Positions 35,839-50,127 of a stretch of 64,000 nucleotides of DNA are shown here, piece by piece. Position 1 is the first letter of the stretch. Each line of letters opens with the position of its first letter. Origin of the DNA: Chrysomallon squamiferum (taxonomy: Eukaryota; Mollusca; Gastropoda; Neomphalida; Peltospiridae); NCBI GenBank assembly GCA_012295275.1, contig CM022668.1, forward strand, positions 1,617,637 to 1,681,636. Reading direction: 5' to 3'. Position numbers and translations under genes: made by a program. The notes beneath the pieces are model-generated. The model was not told where the DNA came from. It ran no database searches and saw only the letters and a program-made list of their open reading frames with translations.

Positions 35839-38800
35839 CAACACTGAGTAGAATTAAACTGTTCTGTGTAAACAGTTAACCTATTGTTGTAAAATAGTGT
35901 GTTTACAACATTCAGTTTTCTACTTTATAAAGATGCTTACATTAATGCTTGCACTAAAATTGTCAAGTTAACTTTTATGTAAATACTGTTAACAATGCTG
36001 TTGTTTAATTTATTTGTTATAGTTTCATCTAAATCTGTTTTATGCTATTTTAAAATTATAACAATATTTAACTGCAACTTTGAACATATTTATTTTTAAA
36101 TTGAATATTAATAATTATAATTAATATAATTAAAAATGACTCATTTTAAAAAATTTGATGTTATTTATGTAAATTTTAAATTCTAATAAGAGTAAAATTA
36201 TCTTTAATATGTGAGGCTTTTAAAAAATATTAATGATGTAAAAGCAGTTAGTCATTTTAAACTTTCTGTTAATTATTATTTCATGTAGTAAAGACTTTTA
36301 ACTTGAAATCATTCAAACAATCATCATCTATATATAAAAATATATATAAATAGATAAATATTTTTAAGAAAACATTATAGTGAATCATGAAATTTGCAGT
36401 TTTCAATCAATATTTTATCTGTTAAAGACATTTCTTTATTCATTTTTAACTGTTGTGCTGCTGAAATGTTGTTTTGTGTTTGGTTGGTTTTTGGCATGAA
36501 TTTGTTGTGTTGTAATTATTTTTAATTTTTTGTTCAAACACACACACACAGTACCATAAGCACAGATATACAAAGTTACACATCATAAAATCATCCAGTT
36601 AAAACTAACTTAATATTGTTCTTGATAATCTGATATTACATGCAAATGGAAAGGAATATTGCTCCTTCATCTGCTTTACTTTAAGAAATAAATATTGTGT
36701 ATTTTAAACAAGATAATGTCTTAAAAGATAGACAGGTGTGCTTTATGCAAAGATATGAAAGTTGGTTTTATGGGAGGTAAGTCTGTAAACGTTGATGAGA
36801 TCTAAAAACAATGCATTTACTTCCCTTGTAATGTGTGGCCAAATTTTTTGGCAACGTCTGTGTGGTCCAGTTGTAACCAGTATGCAAAGTGCTGTTTAAC
36901 ATTGTGCAATAGCCTTCATCGACTTTATTTTTACAGTAACAGCTTTACTGTATGAATGTTTCTAATAAAATTAATATAACATTGTTTCTGTTACTGCACA
37001 TGTATTTACAATGTTAATAATTTATTTTATACTAATAACAAACTAATGCTAATTATTAATATACACTTTTTATCATTATGCACGACTTACTAAATCGTTT
37101 TCAGTTCAAAACAAATTTTTATCTCATACTTTTTATATAAAACAGTTCCAGAATCTATTTTCTTTCTTCTTCTTTTTATTTTTAACTGTCCCTTAACAAA
37201 CTTCAGGCCAAATAAAAAGAAATATTCCTAATGGTCATACTATGATCAGAAAAAGTCTACAGCTGCTGAGCTTGTTTTGTTCAGTCAAACAGAACAGCTG
37301 TAATAGTAATAAGAATGTATCTGCATCTTCAGTCTAAAAAATCAATGAAATTATTTTTAAAATACACAGACATATGAAAGACATCACATTTTAAAAGAAA
37401 AGCAGTGTGCAGAGACAATTTGAGAAGAAAGAAGACTGCAGCATGTGTGATGTGTTTTTCTAACATAGCATGTCTAAAACAGGTGTGTTTCATGTCTTCC
37501 AGTATACTCTGATTATATACTCCTGAGCAAAAGTTAATCACCAATCTCAATCAAAAGAAAAAGACAGTCAGCATTTTTTTTCTGTTCTTAATTTCTTTTT
37601 GTTGTTTTTCTTTTTCTCCTTCTCCTTCTTCTACTTCTTCTTCTTAATTATTTAATAATAATAATGACAACAACACTAACACCAACAGCAATAATAATTA
37701 GAATAATATGTTCTGAACATTTCTTGTATTACAGTTTCATATGTAATTTATATCACTGTTAAAGAATTGTAAATACAAACAAAAATTAATAAAAAGATTG
37801 CTTAACTTTTGCACAGGAGTTTGAATAATAATGTTTGCTATTTTTACAATTTTGTTTTAGTATAGTTTTTAATTAATACTAATACATTTATTCTGTTATT
37901 ATTTAAACATTAATTACTAAATTATAAATTAAAATAATGTTTTTTTTATTTATTTAAATGAAAAGTACATGAAATAGAAAAATCATAATTTTGCTTTAAA
38001 AGAGAGCTAAAGAAGAAAACAAATTTCTAAATTATTAAAATTATTTTTCAAACAATTAACAGTTTTTCTGTTCACTTCTTAACACTGTTTTATTAACAAA
38101 TTTCACTTCAGTTCCTTTGCACTTTTAATTTTACAAACACTTCATTCTGCATGCAATGTTTTAATTTTTTTTTTTTAATTATTTCCCTTTTCTTAAGTTG
38201 TCTCCCTTTAATCTCAGTTCTCTTTGTTTCTCATTTCAGCACACAGATTTCTTGGTTCTTTTTCTCCTCATTTGGTTTGTTTCTCATGATGCATTCGGTT
38301 GCTGCATCCTTTCTCAAAGATTTTGGCTGTACCTTCATCAAGAAAAGTTTTCTGGGCACAAGACATTATGCAAGTGCATCAGCACTTACTGTTTTGCAAA
38401 GTAACATGTTCTGGTATAAATGTTTTGGCAGAAGTGTATCTGTAACACATAGATAAATCTATTGCTGACACAAACATCATACATAATACATAATTAATGA
38501 TGTAAATGTTTTGCAGGGGTACAAATATTTATAGTGGTACTGAACTGGTAATAAATTAAATAAACAAAAACAATTCTTAACTATCCTGTTGCTGGACTGA
38601 AAAACAAAAGTTTGAAAATCATCTGTGTGTGGAGGAAGCAGCATGCTGCACAAAATTGATTTTAATTTTTTTTTTTTTTACATTTATTTTATCATTACTC
38701 TGTAATCTTTGTTTAATGTTTGTTGAAATTTTGTTGTTGTTGCTTTCTTTTTTCTTTTTCTCTTTAGCTTGTTTTAGAAATAAGTAAAAATATAGTGTAC

Positions 38801-40204
38801 TTACTTGTTTTAGAATTTGATTAAAAATTAATTTTTTCTTGATTTCTTATCAGAATAGGAACATTTTTTACAGATTAAAAAGTTTCACAAGTTTTTAGTT
38901 TTGTAAGGTTGTTTGAATGATTTCAAATTCTTTTAAAAGAAAAGTATATAAATAATTATAATAAAATAATAATTTAAGCTATTTTATCATAAAAAGTATA
39001 ACTATTTTTATCTAAAGTTATTGATCAGTAAGAAAATATAATTTTGAAGTAAGAAACAAGGGAAATGTATTTTTGTCATTAATGCTGAACCAGTGGTTAT
39101 CATCAGTTTCATCTTTCATACAAAATATATTTAAAATATTTAGAAAAATGGAGAAAAAAATAAATTTGTTAAGCTGCCTAAAATAGTTACTTTGTTTTGT
39201 TTGTATATAAGATGTATGTACTAAAATTAAACTCTTAAATTAAATGAATGTGTATTCTGTTTGAAATTATTCATATTTTTAACCAATAAAAGAAATAAGT
39301 ACACCATTTTATTATTTTTATCTCAGCAAATTAGAAAAAAATGATTTCAAAGCAAATATATCTTTTTTATATAATTAAAAAATAACTTTATTACAAAGTA
39401 CTTGTCCCTTTATTTTAAGAGTTTACAGTAAAGTAATTTTGTTTGTTGAATAATAGCTGTTCTTCACAGGCCTGATATTTACATACTCTTACTAGCATTA
39501 TCCTTTGTCATTGTCAGTTTTATTGTTATGATGAAATAAAATATTTGTGATTCAAATAAAGTATAAATAATTCAAAAATTTCTTCTAGTAATGCAAAAGA
39601 GCTGCAGCTAAAAACCTCTTTGTTAGATTTGTTTTTGTTAAAGTTATTATGAAATTTGTACTTTTTGATTTGTAAACATTATGTTTCTGTTTATGAATTT
39701 TATTTTTATTATTAATTTCACACTTTTTTGTATATAATATTTATGTCATATTTATGATATTATAATTTTTATTATTAATTAGTAATTTACATAATACGTA
39801 AGAAAAAAGTTAAACGTGATATATGTATTATATGTAAATATGTAGACTAGTGTGAATCTACAGGTATATTTGTACTGGTGTATGCCATGCATGACAATGT
39901 AGATGTAATCAGTTGTAATAATCTATGAAGTATGTATAATATATAGTAAGGTGAATATGTCTTGTAAAACTGTGTATTTAATATGATGACAGACAGTGTA
40001 ATACAAGTATATATTAAATATCTGGTGAAGCTATGTATATCTTTTCAAACTGTATTATAAATGTTTTAATTGTACATTATTACAATGTTGTGAATACACT
40101 TACAAAATCTGTTCGCTTCAGTGATACATATAACTTTCCTGCAGTTTGTATAAAAATGTATTTATAAATTTTTCTTTTTTTTCTTTCTTCTTTGTGAATG
40201 TATA

Positions 40205-40247
40205 TTACTATTAGTATCACTATTACTATTATTATTATTATTATTAC

Positions 40248-40284
<37 letters not shown>
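40205..40284. repeat. (TTA)n microsatellite
   Basis: Imperfect then perfect ATT units inside the putative 3' UTR. Confidence 0.9.
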
Positions 40285-41082
40285 GTTGTTTTTTTTTATG
40301 TTCTTTTTAAAATTTAAATGTACAGATACAGCTATAATGTTTTATATAATTTTAATATAAAATAATGTACCTAAATGATGATTTGTCAAAAATTTATAAT
40401 ACTGCTAAAAGCATTATCTATAATAGTGAAAATGCTGTTTGATCTCAACTGATGTCAGTATTCAATTAAGACATCTTTGAATTAAATAATATTAGAAGAT
40501 TTTAAAATTTTAATTAAAACTGTGAACTTTGAAATAAGAACAAAAAATTGTATAAAAATATAATGCTTTGACAAAGAATTAAATACTGTAATATTATAAA
40601 ATATAGTTGACAACCTAATATCCAACAGCAGAATACTGCTGCCTGTCTCCATGGTGATTTGATCCCCAGACACACTAACACAGAGCAAGCATGACTTACA
40701 AGATGTGTAATATTTTGTCAGTAGTCAAGTAATACCCCATTAGTAATGTATATTGTTATAAGTGTTGAATAAAAAACATATTATTACATGTTTTTAGTTA
40801 TATTATATCTGTAAAAAGAGTTAAAAGTATTTAAATCAGCATGTTAATTCAGACAAACAGCTTTTCTTGCAGAAAGACTGAAAAGTTTGTATGTTTAATC
40901 TGTGCTGCTCTGTGGTGTACATTTGTGTACTTGTTGAAAGTGTAAAGTTTTATTAACGTGGTGTAAAACAACTAGTAGGTATTTCTGTGTGTTAAGTGCA
41001 ATATGACATGGTGCTATAGAAATCAACTGATTTGCATATTTTGATTGCTGCTGACAGGACACTCAACTTGTTGTTGCTAGGC

Positions 41083-41088
41083 AATAAA
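41083..41088 (+). terminator. Candidate distal polyadenylation signal AATAAA
   Basis: AATAAA in ggcaataaagaat, followed within 30-50 bases by a T/GT-rich stretch (ttttattgtgttttcttttt) of the kind that forms a downstream element. Microsatellites become common again beyond this point, which supports a transcript end here. Confidence 0.35.
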
Positions 41089-41099
41089 GAATATTTTTG

Positions 41100-41975
41100 A
41101 AAGTTTTATTGTGTTTTCTTTTTTATTTTATTCATTTAAAATAATATTACCAAAACTGATTTACTAAGTTTTTTGTTTTTTTCTTCTGTTCTAGTATTTC
41201 TGTTTTGTTTGTTTCTTGTTGGGGTTTGTTTGACATTTGATTATCTCAGTTGTAAGTATCTCTATAGACTCAGCTTATTAAAGCTTTTACAACTTTAGAT
41301 GTTTATCTTATTTAATTTAGTAACGATATAAATGTTTGTGTATTTCATTTTTAATTTTAAATAGACACAATTAGTGTAATTAATTAATAAAAAGGGATTT
41401 AAGACAACTGATTGGAGTCTATTTTTGATTATTATTATTTTTTTTTTCAATATTATATAAATTCATTATTGTTAAATATTGTTGAAAATGTTAATTTTAT
41501 ATGTCCAGATTTTGTATTGATTATATATATATATATATATATATATTTATTTTTCTTAATTCTTGTTACATGTTTTCCATTTTTCTTCAGTGATTCTTGT
41601 TAAAACACTCAAAATGTCTAAATGTTTTTTGTGACTTTTGTTTCTGAAATTCTTTTTCTAATTTTTTTTTTTTAGTTTGTTATTTATTAGAAGGAGAGTT
41701 AGTAATTGTGAACTTTTATGTTGTGGACAGACACGTATAATCTGTGTAAGTAAATATTTATATCTGTAAGACAAACACTGGTGACCTGATACTCAGTCTA
41801 TTTTGAAGTTTGACATTTGTAATATTAACTGTACTCAGTCTTTTAAGCCTGTTTTGGGAACCTTGTCATTTTACTAAATTACTATTGTGAAAATATAATA
41901 TTTTAACAGTATATTAAAATAACAAAGCAATAATTAATAAATTAAAACAAAGACATACATATATATCTATATCTA

Positions 41976-42006
<31 letters not shown>

Positions 42007-42035
42007 ATATATACATATACATATACATACATAAA

Positions 42036-42069
<34 letters not shown>

Positions 42070-42840
42070 ATGTTGAAGACTCTCTCTGAGACTTGAGCTC
42101 AGTAATCATGATGTTATAAATATATTTATTTAATATGCAGTACATTTTGACAAATTCTCCAAATTTGTTTATTTCCAAATATATAGTATGTTTTTGTATA
42201 TTTAAGTAAAATCCTTTAAGCTTTTTTTTTTATTATTTTTTTTTTTTTGTATTAATTATTTTTGTTCTTGCTGTGGCTGTGCTATGCAGCTAGACTTGTC
42301 TGTATGTCTGTGTTTGTTTCTGACATACGAGAAATCAGTTTGAACGCAGCATGCTGTCATGCCTGTTTGAAGAAAACAAATACTGTTAACTGCTCCAGCT
42401 ATTACTGTGCATGCATAAAAACAGAGAATATAGATGTAAGTAATTACAGCTATGATACTAATTGAGATAGGTTTCTGTGATCATTATAACATCAGACATG
42501 GGCTAAAAGAAACTCTGGCAGGAGACCAGTTTTGGTACCATAAATAGAATGGCCTATAATTACAAGTCATATTTGCAAATTTCCCACATGGTTTCAAAGC
42601 CTGCTTGTATGAAACAAACTAATAGAAATAAGTGTATAATTAGAAAAGAAATCATGATGTTCCTTTTATGTTCCTGTATCAGATGCTGTAGGTTTGGAAT
42701 GTCAGAACAAATAATGTGATAGACTGGTTTTTTAATACAAGTTGACAGTTTCCAGAAATCTTTCAGCTTTGAGTTCTGTCTCTCTGAAATTTATCTGTCT
42801 TTAAAACCTCCATTTCATTTAAATAATGGTATACTTGAAG
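41100..42840. other. AT-rich non-coding stretch
   Basis: It contains (TA)n at about 41523-41547 and the compound array at 41955-42066. No exon is recognised. Confidence 0.55.
41955..42066. repeat. Compound microsatellite (ATCT)n-(TA)n-(CATA)n
   Basis: ATCT units at about 41966-42005, a TA-rich block, then CATA units at about 42015-42065. Confidence 0.94.
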
Positions 42841-42849
42841 TGTGTGTGC

Positions 42850-42854
<5 letters not shown>

Positions 42855-42891
<37 letters not shown>

Positions 42892-43025
42892 TACATACAT
42901 ACATATATATTTATATACACACACACACGTACGTACATACATACATGTATACATACATACACAAACACACATGCACACACACAAACACATCTACAAATAT
43001 ATGTATAAATATATACATACATGTA
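42855..43025. repeat. Compound microsatellite (TA)n-(CATA)n-(CA)n
   Basis: (TA)n at about 42857-42884, CATA units, then CA/CATA mixtures to about 43025. Plus-strand frames that read as Tyr/Ile/His/Thr repeats come from it. Confidence 0.94.
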
Positions 43026-43029
43026 TAGA

Positions 43030-43765
43030 TTTCACATTTATGCACTAGTACACTGAAATAGCTATTTCAGTTTGAACTGTATCCATTAGAACCTTTCACT
43101 TTTATATTTATCACAAACTATATATAACCACATTCATCAAACAAATTGATGATGTATCAGAGTTTGGCACACTCGCTCCTGGTGTAATGTGTAATTATAT
43201 CAGCCTGTTCCATCTGCTACCTCCGACTGCAAACTGACTTACTTCTCTCCCTGTTTGGACACACATCAGTTATTTTTACTTTCCCTGTCTGAGTATCTTC
43301 ATGTAAGTAAAACATGAAACTCTCTAAACATGACAAAGAGCTGCAGATTAAAGAACTGAACAACAACTGGGGATCAGTATTAAAATGATGGACGCGAAGA
43401 AAATTAGTAAAAAAATTCTCTATTTTTTTTATAATTCTGAAAATGTTATCCTGTATGTGTCAAGCAGACTAAGACAGGCTTTGATGTTTCAACAAATTTT
43501 ATGAGAAGATTTTGTGACAGCTGCAGCTGAACATCAAAGGAAAAAGGTGAGTTTTGTTGTTGTTTGTGGCCTGTCAGTTGATCATTATAACTAATATTTA
43601 TTAAAGGTTTGAAAAAATAAGTACTGCACAAAAAGTTTAATGTTATGTTAGATTATTCTATGTGTTTAAAGTGAAATTTCTATAGTAAAGTTATTTAAGG
43701 TCATGAAAATATTTTCAATTTTTGATTACAGGATGAGAAATAAAGGTGGTTTCTCACTTGAAATG
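43030..43765. other. Unique non-coding stretch
   Basis: Less AT-rich between about 43140 and 43350. No exon-like segment with both splice sites is recognised. Confidence 0.45.
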
Positions 43766-43767
43766 CA

Positions 43768-43807
43768 AATTATAATAATATTATTATTACTATTATTTTT
43801 ATTATTA

Positions 43808-43848
<41 letters not shown>

Positions 43849-43902
43849 TATTTTATTATTACTATTATTTCTATTATTTTATTTTTATTATTATAATTAA
43901 TA

Positions 43903-43942
<40 letters not shown>
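43768..43942. repeat. (TTA)n array
   Basis: Long imperfect ATT/TTA repeats. The Tyr-rich plus-strand frame is a translation of it. Confidence 0.95.
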
Positions 43943-43943
<1 letters not shown>

Positions 43944-44364
43944 TTTATCTTAAATGGCTAATCTATTTTTATATATACATATTTCAAACATAAACATAGT
44001 GTTTGTCTTTTGACCATTGAGTATTTTTTTGTTATTTATCTTGAAATTAGCACAACACTCACATACTATTGTAAATGATATTGACATTTTGGTTTCTCCA
44101 TGTTGAGACCTTGGAATCTTCAGTCTGTAAAGAATATTTGTCAGACTTAAATAATGACGCTAACAATTGGATAGATTTGTACTGACTACTCTGTGGTTAG
44201 CTGATGCTGTCCAGAATACTCCAGATGGAGCTCTGGATCATCTCCATGCAGTAAATAACTCAAATTACAAAAGTTATAATTCATAAAACGGAAACCTCTG
44301 ACATGCTGGATGGGTATCGGTATTGTTTCATAAAATAAAGTAATAATGCCTTAATGATTTACAG

Positions 44365-44365
<1 letters not shown>

Positions 44366-44458
<93 letters not shown>

Positions 44459-44530
44459 GTGTGTTTGTATGTGTGTGTGTGTGTGTGTGCATGTGTGGGT
44501 ATGTGGCTGTGTGTGTGTGTGTGTGTGCAT
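44366..44530. repeat. Long (TG)n microsatellite
   Basis: About 42 uninterrupted TG units (44366-44450), then TG/TATG-interrupted repeats to about 44530. It is the longest dinucleotide tract in the window. Confidence 0.97.
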
Positions 44531-45114
44531 GTGTGTGTATGAATGAAGGAATGTACATATGTGTGTGCATGCATGCATGTGTGTATGTGTATCTGCTCAG
44601 TGTTATTTGGAAATGTTAACGAAATATCAGTATTTGATTTCTGAGCATTTACATTTACATCTTAATAGTAATTTAATTTGAGTAATTAAAAATAAATTTT
44701 ACTTACATTATTTAAAATATGAACATCATATTTGGTGAGTTCCAGGGACTCTAATAAAATACTGAATATTTACACATTATAATTCCTGAGAAAAAGTTCA
44801 GAGCCACCACCACACATTTCTGAAAATTACTAATTAAATCCTGGAACACACTTCCCACTATAACACGGACTTCACGATGGTTTATCAGAACATTCTAATT
44901 AGATGGCAGAGCTTTGTAATTGAAAATCAGTACTTTGTTATTTCCATCGCAAGTTAATGAAAGCTTCGTGTGGAACTCGCACAGCTTAATCACTCTGATG
45001 AAGAGAAATGATAATTTTCTTCGTGATAATGATGTTATGTTGTTCCTGCTGCCTGAGAATCATCAATCATTTAGTGGACTGGAAAAATACATTATCACAT
45101 GTTTCCAGTAAAAA

Positions 45115-45382
45115 TATTAAAATAATAATGATAATGATAATAATAATAATAACAATAATAATAATAATAATAATGATCATTATAATAATAACAACAATAG
45201 TAATAATAATAAAATAATAATAACAATAATAATAATGATAATAATAATAATAATAATAACAATAATAATATTAATGATAATAATAATAATAAAACAAAAT
45301 AAAGTAAATAGAAATTTAAAAATGTATGAATAACATTTAACAACTTAGCTTGTTTTGATTTTAATAATTATTACATGACAAA

Positions 45383-45447
<65 letters not shown>
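45115..45447. repeat. (ATA)n and (TTA)n arrays on opposite orientations
   Basis: Imperfect AAT repeats at about 45118-45295 and perfect ATT repeats at about 45381-45447, separated by about 85 bases. Being complementary, they could pair as a loose inverted repeat. Confidence 0.93.
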
Positions 45448-45449
<2 letters not shown>

Positions 45450-46405
45450 TTATTTTTATTATAATGGCTAATGCTGATTTGAATTTAATAATTATTACAT
45501 GATAAAATTATGATAGATTATTATTATTATTATTAATTGTTCTGGTACATTGATATTATGTAAAAAGAAAAAAATTCACTGTGGTTTATTCTTACCAAGC
45601 AATAAATGTCTAATTTGCACCAGCTTTCAAACCTCTAGAATACAGCTTTCTCTTCCATTAATCTGCATAGAAATGTCTTAAAAAATATATAATAAAAAAT
45701 AAATTCCTTTCGAGAAATTGATTTTTTAGTATTGTTGTTGCTGCTGAATTTTGTTAATGTTGTTGTTGTTCAGTTCTAGTACAACTGCTGTTATTGAAAT
45801 TTGTTGTTATTATTATAGATTTTTAATATTATTTTTGTTGTTCTGTTTTAGTCTGATTGTTTAGTTTTAATACTGTTTTGTTGTTATAGAGTTTTAAAAT
45901 TACTGTAGCTGTAGAATTTGTGTATGATTGGAGTTTCAGTGATATTGTTTCACTGTTGCTTTGAATGAAGTTTAATGTTTTCATCTTTCAGGGGTTTTTT
46001 TGTTGTGAGATTTTTTTTGTTATTTTTATCAGTTTTTATCTAGAAGCAGGAACACAGGTGTGTAAAATAAGTAACAAGACGAGTAAAGTCTTCAGATAAC
46101 CTGGTCCTGGTTTAAAGCATCACTGTGACATTTGAAAACAAACTCACTGTGATAGGGTAGCAGGAGGGGATGTTTTCCATGATCTTCTGTAGATAGAGTT
46201 TATCAGTCACAGAGCATTGGTTAGAATAGGAAATGTTAGCTGGTTGATAGACTGGTTTATCCTTGCAAGATCTGCTGAAATGAAGAAAATATCCCTGAGA
46301 AATGTAAGCTGAATATTTAAAAAAGAATGAAACTAGGTGAGGTGTGAAAAGTCAGGTAATGAACCACAGAAAAATGATGGGTGTTGATAGAAGATTGAAA
46401 AATAA
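45448..46405. other. AT-rich non-coding stretch
   Basis: TTG-rich segments near 45735-45800. No gene is seen. Confidence 0.55.
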
Positions 46406-46409
46406 ACAT

Positions 46410-46640
46410 TTACAGACACACAGACAAACACACAGAGAGACACAGTCACAAACCCACACATGTATAGACAGACACACAGATACACACACACACACAGACA
46501 CACAGACAAACACACAGAGAGACAGAGTCACAAACCCACACATATATAGACAGACATACAGATACACACACACATATATACAGATACACAGAGATGCAGA
46601 CACATACACATACACACAGACATACACACACAGAAACAGA
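46410..46640. repeat. CACAGA/CAGACA-rich imperfect array
   Basis: Mixed CACA and CAGACA units with an approximately 100-base higher-order repeat: aacacacagagagacacagt at about 46428 and aacacacagagagacagagt at about 46509. Confidence 0.9.
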
Positions 46641-46969
46641 CTATTCATTATAGTACTTTTATTATATTTCACACTTTTATTATATAATATAAAAGGTATT
46701 TTAAATAAAAATTAACAAATTTAAAGATAATAAAATAAAATTTAGAGAAAAATTGATTGTGTGTTTATAACTGATTTTCGTTAATGAATATAGTTAGTAC
46801 TTGAATTCATCTTTTTGTTACTTTGCTGTTTTTCACAAACAGTTAATAGTGAATGTATTTAATTGTTGTTTATATGTGTAAAATTTCAGTTGTTACTCTT
46901 TCTATTATAATTAATGTTCTGATTTTTTAATTTTTTTATTTTACACTCTTCTTTCTTTTTGTTTTTCTT

Positions 46970-47200
46970 TCTTATATTATTATTATGATTATTATTATTA
47001 TAATTATTATTATCATCATCATTAATTAATTAATTTATTGTGTTTTAGTCTCATTTTAATTTAATATATTTTATTTCATTATATTTTATTTTATTTTTAT
47101 TTATTATTTTTTTATTATTATTTTTATTTATTTGTTTTCTTTATTATTTATTTATTTATTTAAATGATCTTACTTGATTTTTTTTTTTTTTTTATCATCA
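46970..47200. repeat. T-rich TTTA/ATT simple sequence
   Basis: Degenerate ATT, TTTA and poly-T tracts. No other feature. Confidence 0.75.
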
Positions 47201-48064
47201 CAACATCAACAACTAAGTGAACAAAATCCAATTTAACAGCAAAGGTCAAATGACCTATATCTACCTTCAGGTCAGTTTACTTAGTAAAAGGAGCTTCATC
47301 TCCACTTTCACCTGTAATTTTATACCTACCTGTGACTTACCTGTATACTAACTTTTATTACTCTCATTTTTAATTACCATGGTGACACTCAAAGTTTACA
47401 TTAGCAAGGATTTTAGGCAGAGAATACCTGTGATGATCTAATTAGAGATTCAGGTGGTGTTTAGTTGATGGAATATCAAAGTGTTTACAATGTATTACAT
47501 AGTCACTAGTACAGGTGTGAAACCAGTCACTGTGCTTCACAGAAACAGTTACCATAGAAACCGTAAGTTTTTAAATGTACGACATTCTTTTCTTTTAGTT
47601 TTTTCCCTGTGACTTTGTAGTCAGTACTTAGTTAAATTGTGTAATATACATCTAAAGACATTTGCCTTTCAGTTGACATTTCCAAATTCAAATAAGAGAA
47701 AAAAACCAATGAATAATTAATTTTCATTATTTTTATTTTTGATATGTATATCTTTGGTGTTATTTACATTTTTTAATTTTTTTTTCCTCTTTATAGTCTT
47801 TGCATGTTTGATTATTCTGGGTTTTTTTTTTTTTTTTCTGTTGTTAAACCTATTTTATTTTTTTTAATTTAATTATATATTTAATTTTGTTTTTCTCTCT
47901 GATTGGGTTGGTTTTTTTTGTGTTTTTTAAAATTTATTTAAATGCATATTTCTTCTTTTCCTCTTTTTTTCTTACTTATGTTTTTATTGTTTTGTTGTTA
48001 TAAATTCAACATAAAAATAATTCTGTTCCTAGAAAGTGAAAGTCTGGAAACACAGACAGGAAAA

Positions 48065-48440
48065 CCTTTTTTGATCAATATGTTTAGATAGTACTAGAGT
48101 TGATTGATTTGTAGTTGACAATGTTTAGATAGTACTAGAGTTGATTTGTAGTTAAAATGTTTAGATAGTACTGAAAATGTTTAGATAGTACTAGAGTTTA
48201 TTTGTAGGTGAAAATGTTTAGATAGTACTAGTACTGATTTGTAGGTGACAATGTTTAGATAATGCTAAAGTTAATTTGTAGGTGACAATGTTTAGATAGT
48301 GCTAAAGTTAATTTGTAGGTGAAAATGTTTAGATAGTACTAGAGTTAATTTGTAGGTGAAAATGTTTAGATAGTGCTAGAGTTAATTTGTAGGTGAAAAT
48401 GTTTAGATACTAGTACTGATGTGTAGGTGAATGTTTTAGA
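48065..48440. repeat. 37-bp minisatellite, about ten copies
   Basis: The unit aatgtttagatagtgctaaa + gttaatttgtaggtgac recurs, with one truncated copy near 48160. Sub-variants (gtactagag against gtgctaaag) cluster by position. Confidence 0.93.
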
Positions 48441-50127
48441 CAGTATGAGATTTGCTGGTGAAAATCAGAGAGAGTTTGTATTTGAGAGAAAGTCACATAT
48501 AACACATGTGTGATACATTCTGTACACACCAGCAGACTGTCACCCACTGTTTGCACTGTACACAGTCACAGAGCTGTCTGTCACAGGGGTGGAGAGAGGT
48601 TTGCTTCATGACTAAACTCTCACACATACTTTTACAAGAATGGTCACTATTTCACATTGTAAACAAAATCTATAATTTGATTAAATTAGGTAAAATGTAG
48701 GATATAAGCAAATACAAAACTGACATACTGAAATTATAATTACTGACAGACAGACAGTAAATGTATATAAGTAAGAAAATAAATTAAAAAGAGTAACTAA
48801 AACATTAATTATAATTAATTTATAACAGATTGATTGAGTTTTTTATTTTGTTGTTTATCAAACTATATAGTTTGAACTTTAAAAAATAATAATTTTTAAA
48901 CTACTTGTCTGTCTACATTCTTTTTTCTTTTTTTTTTATTATTTTATATTAAAAGTATATAAAACAAAAAAGAAACAACAAAACAAAGCAAAATAAAAAA
49001 CTACCATAATTCCACAATATATATATATATTTTTTGTAATTCTATAATTATTTATAATTTGTTTTATTTACACTACAGAGACTATTTGTTATAGCTATAT
49101 AATACAGTGTAAAACAACTGTTTCTAGTAGTTATATAATACTATGTGATACATAAAATATATTAATGACTATGTATTACATACATAGGATTATTACATTC
49201 TTATTTGCAGCTGTAAGGGTTTACCAGGATTGTTCTCCTCTGCTAAGGTTCAAATATCATCCTGAGAACATAGACAGTCTGATCAGACTAGTGTCAAATA
49301 TACAGAAGTCTTTCACCTTCCTGTGTAGACAGGTGTAAAACACAGCATATCAGATATCACTGATATATAACCTTACACAACACATATCTATACCACCTGC
49401 AGACAAACACGTAGAGACATAACCTGCTAACAAATACATACCATAAATCAGTGACATGTTTAATAACAATAATAATATTTATTATATATGATAATAATAA
49501 TAATCTTGTTGATGATGATGATGATAATGACCTCTGTTATAACATCAAACTTCTATAAAAATATAACAATTGTTTTAACAATGTCTGTAAATTAAAATCA
49601 TAACTTTTTTCTTTTTAACAATACCTATTTAATAAAAAAAAATAATAATTTAACAAAAAATAAAAACAGGACTGAGAAGGTTTGTTATCTGTATATTCAA
49701 CATTTAGAAATGCACTTTACCTGAAGCAGAAAGAGAAAGTAGGTAAAAATGAAAACAATTTAACACTTCACACTCACTTACACTGTGTTTGTGAAAACTG
49801 ATACATAGTCAATATCAGCTTTATCCTGGGAAGGTAAGAATGGCTGAATTCAGCGAGGCTGTTCCGAGCTGCACTCAACATTCAACTTCAGCCGAATAAA
49901 GCTGATAAGAGAGTAATTAGTTATTTCTGTGGTCATGCTATCCTAGATAATACAAAACTAACTGATGTTTATCAACTTACCACTCTCAATAGATTCACTT
50001 ATTTTGTTGATAACGAAACAAAAAACAAAAATAGTTCTTAAATAACAACAATTTATTTTAATTTTAATTAATACTGTTTTAAAAATGGTCTTTTAACATT
50101 TAATTAAACATTAATTATAAACATGTA

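Larger units (their letters stand above)
34304..41092 (+). other. Probable long 3' untranslated region
   Basis: This 6.8-kb stretch follows the stop codon. It is AT-rich but, unlike everything upstream and downstream, almost free of CA/TG microsatellites (one short CA run at about 36539) and free of minisatellites. It contains many ATTTA and TGTA(A/T)ATA words (AU-rich and Pumilio-type elements in the 3' UTRs of other animals) and several AATAAA hexamers, the last at 41083. Cephalopod and other metazoan neural genes often have 3' UTRs of this size. The alternative is an intron followed by exons that I did not find. Confidence 0.42.
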
